Assembly: GCF_001866665.1 (NCBI RefSeq) | Contig: NZ_MLYO01000026.1 | Span: 1 to 64,000, forward strand | Length of the DNA stretch: 64,000 nucleotides | Direction: 5' to 3' | Origin: Streptomyces monashensis | GTDB taxonomy: Bacteria; Actinomycetota; Actinomycetes; Streptomycetales; Streptomycetaceae | Part shown: positions 60,067 through 64,000 of the stretch, in pieces | How the letters are laid out: every line of letters begins with the position of its first letter | Position numbering within the stretch: position 1 is the first letter of the stretch | Program-made: the position numbers and the translations under genes | Notes under the pieces: generated by a model | Database searches by the model: none | The model's input: only the letters and a program-made list of their open reading frames with translations | Told to the model about the DNA's origin: nothing

Positions 60067-61056
60067 TCAGGGCACCACCACGATCTTCCGGCCCACCCCC
60101 GCCGCGAACTGCTTCAGTGCCTGCGGATAGCGCTCCAGCGGGATCCGGTCGCTGATGAAGACCTGCGGATCCAGGACGCCGTTCGCGAACAGCTCCGCCG
60201 CCCGCTCGAAGCTGTGCAGCACCGCCATGGAGCCGGTGATGGTGATCTCCTGGTTGTAGATGCGGTACGGGTCGATGGTCACCCGGGTCGCGTAGTCGGC
60301 CACCCCGAACTGCAGGAAGGTGCCCGCCTTCGCCACCCGGCCCAGGCCGTCCTGGATCGCCGCCGCGTTGCCGGTCGCGTCCACGACCACGTCCCAGCCC
60401 CGCGGCCGCTCCAGCTCGTCCGCGCCGGCCGCCGCGGCCGACACGCCGAGGCGCCGTGCCGTCTCCAGCCGCGCCGGGTTCACGTCCACCACGTCCACGC
60501 TCGCCGCGCCCGTGCGCTTGGCGAGCTCCAGCATCATCAGGCCCATGGTGCCGGAGCCGTAGATCAGGACGTGGGCGCCGAGCCGGCTGCTGAGGATGTC
60601 GTAGCCCCGTACCGCGCAGGACAGCGGTTCCACGAGGGCCGCGTCCTCGGTGCGCACGTGCTCCGGCAGCTTCACGCAGTTCGCCACGGGGGCGACCGCG
60701 TACTGTGCCGCCCCGCCCGCCGTGGTCACGCCGATCGCGGCCCACCGCTCGCACAGGTTGTTGTGGCCGTCGCGGCAGTGCCGGCACTCGTAGCAGTACA
60801 GCGAGGGGTCCACGGCCACCCGGTCGCCGATCGCGACCTCGGTGACCTGGCCGCCGACCCCGACCACCTCGCCCGCGAACTCGTGCCCGGGGACGATCGG
60901 CAGCTTGGGCGCGAACTCGCCCTGGAGGATGTGCAGATCGGTGCCGCACAGGCCGCAGGCCGCCACCTCCACGACGACCTCGCGCGGGCCCGGTGTGGGG
61001 TCGGGCACCTCGGTGACCACGGCGCGGCCCACGGACTCGATGACGGCGGCCTTCAT
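60067..61056 (-). CDS. Zinc-dependent alcohol/polyol dehydrogenase
   Basis: 329-residue medium-chain dehydrogenase. Catalytic zinc site ACGLCGTDLH and PGHEFAGEV, structural zinc loop CYECRHCRDGHNNLC with four cysteines, and nucleotide-binding LIYGSGTMGLMML. Of the xylitol/sorbitol/threonine dehydrogenase group. It overlaps the last permease gene of a polyol-type importer (ATGA), so it most likely oxidises the imported polyol (sorbitol, xylitol or similar) to a ketose. No kinase is seen. Confidence 0.9.
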   Translation of the reverse strand: MKAAVIESVGRAVVTEVPDPTPGPREVVVEVAACGLCGTDLHILQGEFAPKLPIVPGHEFAGEVVGVGGQVTEVAIGDRVAVDPSLYCYECRHCRDGHNNLCERWAAIGVTTAGGAAQYAVAPVANCVKLPEHVRTEDAALVEPLSCAVRGYDILSSRLGAHVLIYGSGTMGLMMLELAKRTGAASVDVVDVNPARLETARRLGVSAAAAGADELERPRGWDVVVDATGNAAAIQDGLGRVAKAGTFLQFGVADYATRVTIDPYRIYNQEITITGSMAVLHSFERAAELFANGVLDPQVFISDRIPLERYPQALKQFAAGVGRKIVVVP

Positions 61057-61889
61057 TTCACGGCTCCCAACGACAGGCCCTGGACCAGCTTGTCCTGGGC
61101 GGCGAACCCCGCGGCGAGCACCGGCAGGGAGATGACGAGCGACGCGGCGCACACCTTGGCCAGGAACAGGCCCTGGCTGGTGATGAAGCCGGTCAGGAAC
61201 ACGGGTGCGGTCTCGGCGACCACGCCCGTCAGCACTCGGGCGAACAGCAGCTCGTTCCAGCTGAAGATGAAGCAGATCAGGGCGGTGGCGGCGATGCCGG
61301 GCAGGGCGATCGGGGCGACCACGCGCGCGAGGATCGTCGGCAGCCGGGCACCGTCCACGCGCGCGGCCTCGATGACGGCGACCGGCACCTCGGCGAGGAA
61401 GGACTGCATCATCCACACCGCGATCGGCAGGTTCATGGAGGTGTAGAGGACGACCAGGAGCCAGATGTTGTCGAGCATCCCGGTGTTCCTGGCGAACAGG
61501 TAGATCGGCAGCAGGCCCGCCACGGCCGGCAGCATCTTCGTGGACAGGAAGAAGAACAGCACGTCCGTCCACTTCCGCACCGGACGGATCGACAGCGCGT
61601 ACGCCGCCGGGAGGGCCAGGAGGAGGACGCAGAGCGTGGAGACCACCGACGCCACCGTGGAGTTGACCAGCGCGGGCCACGGGCTCGCCCCGCCGCCGCT
61701 GCCGAAGAACTCGCGGTAGCCGTCGAGCGTCAACGACGCGGTGAAGGACGGCGGGTTGGTCGCCGCGTCCGCCTCCGAGTGGAACGAGGTCAGCGCCATC
61801 CAGGCGATCGGCAGGAAGAACACGATCCCGGCCAGCCAGGCCACGAGGCCCGGTCCGTTCCGGCGCAGCAGGCGCGATACGGCGGTCAT
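61053..61889 (-). CDS. Polyol/sugar ABC permease (MalG type)
   Basis: 278 residues, six spans, EAA motif EAARVDGARLPTILARVVAP near residue 165. Second permease of a SmoG/MtlG-like importer. Its start and stop both overlap neighbours by ATGA. N-terminal span at about 14-35 (PGLVAWLAGIVFFLPIAW). Confidence 0.93.
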   Translation of the reverse strand: MTAVSRLLRRNGPGLVAWLAGIVFFLPIAWMALTSFHSEADAATNPPSFTASLTLDGYREFFGSGGGASPWPALVNSTVASVVSTLCVLLLALPAAYALSIRPVRKWTDVLFFFLSTKMLPAVAGLLPIYLFARNTGMLDNIWLLVVLYTSMNLPIAVWMMQSFLAEVPVAVIEAARVDGARLPTILARVVAPIALPGIAATALICFIFSWNELLFARVLTGVVAETAPVFLTGFITSQGLFLAKVCAASLVISLPVLAAGFAAQDKLVQGLSLGAVK

Positions 61890-62824
61890 GCGCGGGACAC
61901 CTCCTCGCGGAACAGGGACGACACCACGCGCAGCGCGAAGGTGGCGATGATGATCGAGCCGATGACGACCAGGACGCCGGCCGCCGAGGCGAGGCCGTTC
62001 TCGTGGGCCTGGTAGAAGCTCTGGTAGACCGTGTACGGCAGGTTCGCCGTCCCCAGGCCGCCCGAGGTGATCGTGAAGACCGCGTCGAAGTTCTGCACGA
62101 TGTAGATCGAGCCGAGCAGGGCGCCGAGTTCGAGGTAGCGGCGCAGGTGGGGGAGGGTCAGATGGCGGAAGACCTGCCAGTCGTTCGCGCCGTCGACCCG
62201 GGCGGCCTCGATCTGCTGCTGGTCCCGGCTCTGCAGACCGGCGAGCAGGATCAGCATCATGAACGGCGTCCACTGCCACACCAGGGAGGCCTCGACCGCG
62301 AGCAGCGGGGTGTGGGAGATCCAGTCCGGCTGGGGGCCGCCCACATAGTGCAACAACCCATTGAGCAAGCCGTATTCAGGGTTGTAGAGCACATGCTTCC
62401 AGAGCAGCGCCGCAGCCACCGGCACCACGAGGAAGGGTGCGATCAGCAGGGTGCGGACGATGCCCCGGCCGCGGAACCTGCGGTCCAGCAGCAGGGCGAG
62501 CGCCAGCCCCAGCACCAGGCTGGCCAGCACCACCGCCACCGTGAGCAGCACGGTCGTCCACACCGACTGGCGCAGGTCGGCGTCGGTCAGCACCTGGCGG
62601 TAGTTGTCCAGGCCGGTGAAGTGACGGGCCTTGGGGTAGAGGGCGTTCCAGTCGAAGAAGGAGATCACCAGCGTGGCCACGAACGGCAGTTGGGTCACGG
62701 CGATCATGAACACGAGGGCCGGGAGCAGCGGGGCCCGGGTGGCCCAGGCGCGGAGCCGGGCGGAGGGTTGTCTCACCGTCTGTGCGGGGGAGGCCGCGAG
62801 GGCGGCCGTGGTCGTGGCTGTCAT
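61886..62824 (-). CDS. Polyol/sugar ABC permease (MalF type)
   Basis: 312 residues, six spans, EAA motif EAARVDGANDWQVFRHLTLP. First permease, with LLPALVFMIAVTQLPFVATL as first span. Start ATG 62824 overlaps the binding-protein stop; the frame continues upstream without coding character. No extra domain, unlike the AglF-like permease at 22808. Confidence 0.93.
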   Translation of the reverse strand: MTATTTAALAASPAQTVRQPSARLRAWATRAPLLPALVFMIAVTQLPFVATLVISFFDWNALYPKARHFTGLDNYRQVLTDADLRQSVWTTVLLTVAVVLASLVLGLALALLLDRRFRGRGIVRTLLIAPFLVVPVAAALLWKHVLYNPEYGLLNGLLHYVGGPQPDWISHTPLLAVEASLVWQWTPFMMLILLAGLQSRDQQQIEAARVDGANDWQVFRHLTLPHLRRYLELGALLGSIYIVQNFDAVFTITSGGLGTANLPYTVYQSFYQAHENGLASAAGVLVVIGSIIIATFALRVVSSLFREEVSRA

Positions 62825-64000
62825 CGTCCCTCGTACTCCTTGGAGATCTTCTCGGCGAGCTGCTGGGACTTCTTCAGGGCCGAGCCGACGGACTGGCGTC
62901 CGGCGATGGCCGCGCTGATCTCCTGGGAGACCTTGGTGCCGAGGTCGGTGAACTCCGGGATGCCGACGAACTGGATGCCGGGTGCGGGCCGCGGCTGCAC
63001 CCCGGGGTCGTTCGGGCGGGCGCTCTCGATGGCCTGCCTGGTCATCTCCTGGAAGGAGGCGGCCGACGCGCGGTAGTCGGCGTTCTGGTACGTCGACGCC
63101 CGCTTGCCCGCCGGGACGTCCGGCCACCCGCTGGTCTTGCCGACCAGCTGCTCATAGCCCTTGCTCGACGCCCAGGAGACGAACTTCCAGGCCTTGTCGG
63201 GGTTGCGGGAGGCCTTCTGGATGCCCCAGGCCCAGGTGTAGAGCCAGCCGGAGGACGAGGTCTTCTCGACGGGGGCCGGGGCGTAGGCGAGCCTGCCCTT
63301 GACCGGTGAACCGGCCGCCTCCAGCAGTCCGGCGGCGCTCGTGGCGTCGTACCACATGGCGACCTTGCCCTGGGTCATGTCGTTCAGGCACTCGGCGAAG
63401 CCGGACTGGGCTGCGCCGGACTCGCCGTGCGCACGGACGAGATCGACATAGAACTTTGTCGCCTTCTCGAACTCGGGCGAGTCCAGGTGGGCCTTCCAGC
63501 TCTTGTCGAACCAGGTGCCGCCGAAGGTGTTCACGACCGTCGTCAGCGGCGCCGTCAGCTCGCCCCAGCCGGGCAGTCCGCGCAGACAGATGCCCTTCAT
63601 CCCCGGCCTCGCGCCGTCCGCCTTCGCGGCGAGGCCGGCGACCTGCTGCCAGGTGGGGTGGGCGGGCATGGTGAGGCCCTTCGCCGCGAAGACGTCCTTG
63701 CGGTACATCAGGAACGACGACTCGCCGTAGAAGGGCTGCCCGTAGAGCTTGCCGTCGTCGGCGGTGAGGGACTGGCGCATCGGCTTGAGTACGTCGTTCT
63801 CGTCGTACGACGGGTCCTTCGCGACGTACGAGTCCATCTCGTGCAGCCAGCTGTTGCGGGCGTAGATCGGTATCTCGTAGTTGGACAGGGTGGCCACGTC
63901 GTACTGCCCGGCCTGGTTGGCGAAGTCCTGGCTGATCTTGTCGCGGACGTCGTTCTCGGGCAGGACCGTGAAGTTGACCTTGATGCCGGTCTCTTTGGTG
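62821..64000 (-). CDS. Polyol/sugar ABC substrate-binding protein, partial
   Basis: The 3' part of a family 1 binding protein; the N-terminus with its signal peptide lies beyond the right edge. The frame stays open to 64000 (DKISQDFANQAGQYDVATLS upstream). Recognisable pieces are NEIPIYARNSWL-like YEIPIYARNSWLHEMDSYVA, LMYRKDVFAAKGL and VAMWYDATSAAGLLEAAGSP. First gene of the binding protein-permease-permease-dehydrogenase run; ATPase missing as in the other importer. Confidence 0.9.
   Translation of the reverse strand, partial: TKETGIKVNFTVLPENDVRDKISQDFANQAGQYDVATLSNYEIPIYARNSWLHEMDSYVAKDPSYDENDVLKPMRQSLTADDGKLYGQPFYGESSFLMYRKDVFAAKGLTMPAHPTWQQVAGLAAKADGARPGMKGICLRGLPGWGELTAPLTTVVNTFGGTWFDKSWKAHLDSPEFEKATKFYVDLVRAHGESGAAQSGFAECLNDMTQGKVAMWYDATSAAGLLEAAGSPVKGRLAYAPAPVEKTSSSGWLYTWAWGIQKASRNPDKAWKFVSWASSKGYEQLVGKTSGWPDVPAGKRASTYQNADYRASAASFQEMTRQAIESARPNDPGVQPRPAPGIQFVGIPEFTDLGTKVSQEISAAIAGRQSVGSALKKSQQLAEKISKEYEGR

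Noticed and set aside
60067..61680. 537-residue frame reading the dehydrogenase fused to an N-terminal extension
   Set aside because: The first ~205 residues are an alternate frame of the overlapping permease gene; the real start is ATG 61056 at the ATGA overlap.

Overview
The window is chromosomal core DNA of a high-GC actinomycete, almost certainly a Streptomyces. Reasons: strong GC bias at third codon positions, frequent GTG and TTG starts, extensive ATGA/GTGA stop-start overlaps, the developmental gene whiA, and a gene order (uvrC-rapZ-yvcK-whiA, gap-pgk-tpiA-secG, pgi, tkt-tal-zwf-opcA-pgl, ctaB, ctaA, suf operon, dapD, dapA) that I recall from the S. coelicolor core. No rRNA, tRNA, CRISPR array, phage or insertion sequence was seen.

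Layout. 1-2400: a Tat-exported Rieske lipoprotein, a helix-turn-helix regulator and a frameshifted Imm1-like gene. 2424-7568: uvrC-rapZ-yvcK-whiA, closed by a strong terminator, then the remnant of a secreted protein gene. 8677-14613: central glycolysis (gap, pgk, tpiA), secG, an RbpA-family paralogue and pgi. 14705-24996: an inserted-looking sugar block with an FtsX-type ABC exporter under a PadR repressor, a divergent solute-binding protein, a GH13 alpha-glucosidase and an alpha-glucoside-type importer without its ATPase. 25045-31637 (minus): the pentose phosphate operon tkt-tal-zwf-opcA-pgl. 32047-39079: ctaB and ctaA (heme O/heme A synthesis), three poorly characterised soluble proteins, an ABC-2 exporter and an AAC(3)-family acetyltransferase.

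39263-45823: a complete suf operon (sufR-sufB-sufD-Rieske ferredoxin-sufC-sufS-sufU-sufT), tightly coupled, ending in a bidirectional terminator. 45883-50283: a membrane-anchored AbfB-domain protein, an SMR efflux pump with its TetR regulator (carrying a 59-bp tandem duplication), dapD, a HAD-like protein and dapA. 50467-59964: a 52-residue protein coupled to a cysteine-rich unknown, an ArsR/SRPBCC pair, a secreted nuclease, a large acidic unknown, a Tat-exported PhoX-like protein behind a PHO box, a TetR regulator and a two-TerD-domain protein. 60067-64000 (minus): a polyol-type ABC importer with a zinc alcohol dehydrogenase, running off the right edge.

How it works together: glycolysis and the oxidative and non-oxidative pentose phosphate genes sit side by side, interrupted by the sugar block. 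Both sugar importers lack an ATP-binding subunit and presumably share the distant MsiK-type ATPase. The most interesting regulatory signals are a 15-bp motif (core TACCTAACA) repeated three times around the PadR/sugar block, several -10 hexamers placed 6-7 nt before start codons (leaderless transcripts), and tandem 18-bp palindromes in front of the SMR-TetR pair. The most unusual protein is a sugar permease with a prealbumin/SdrD-B-like domain spliced between its membrane segments.
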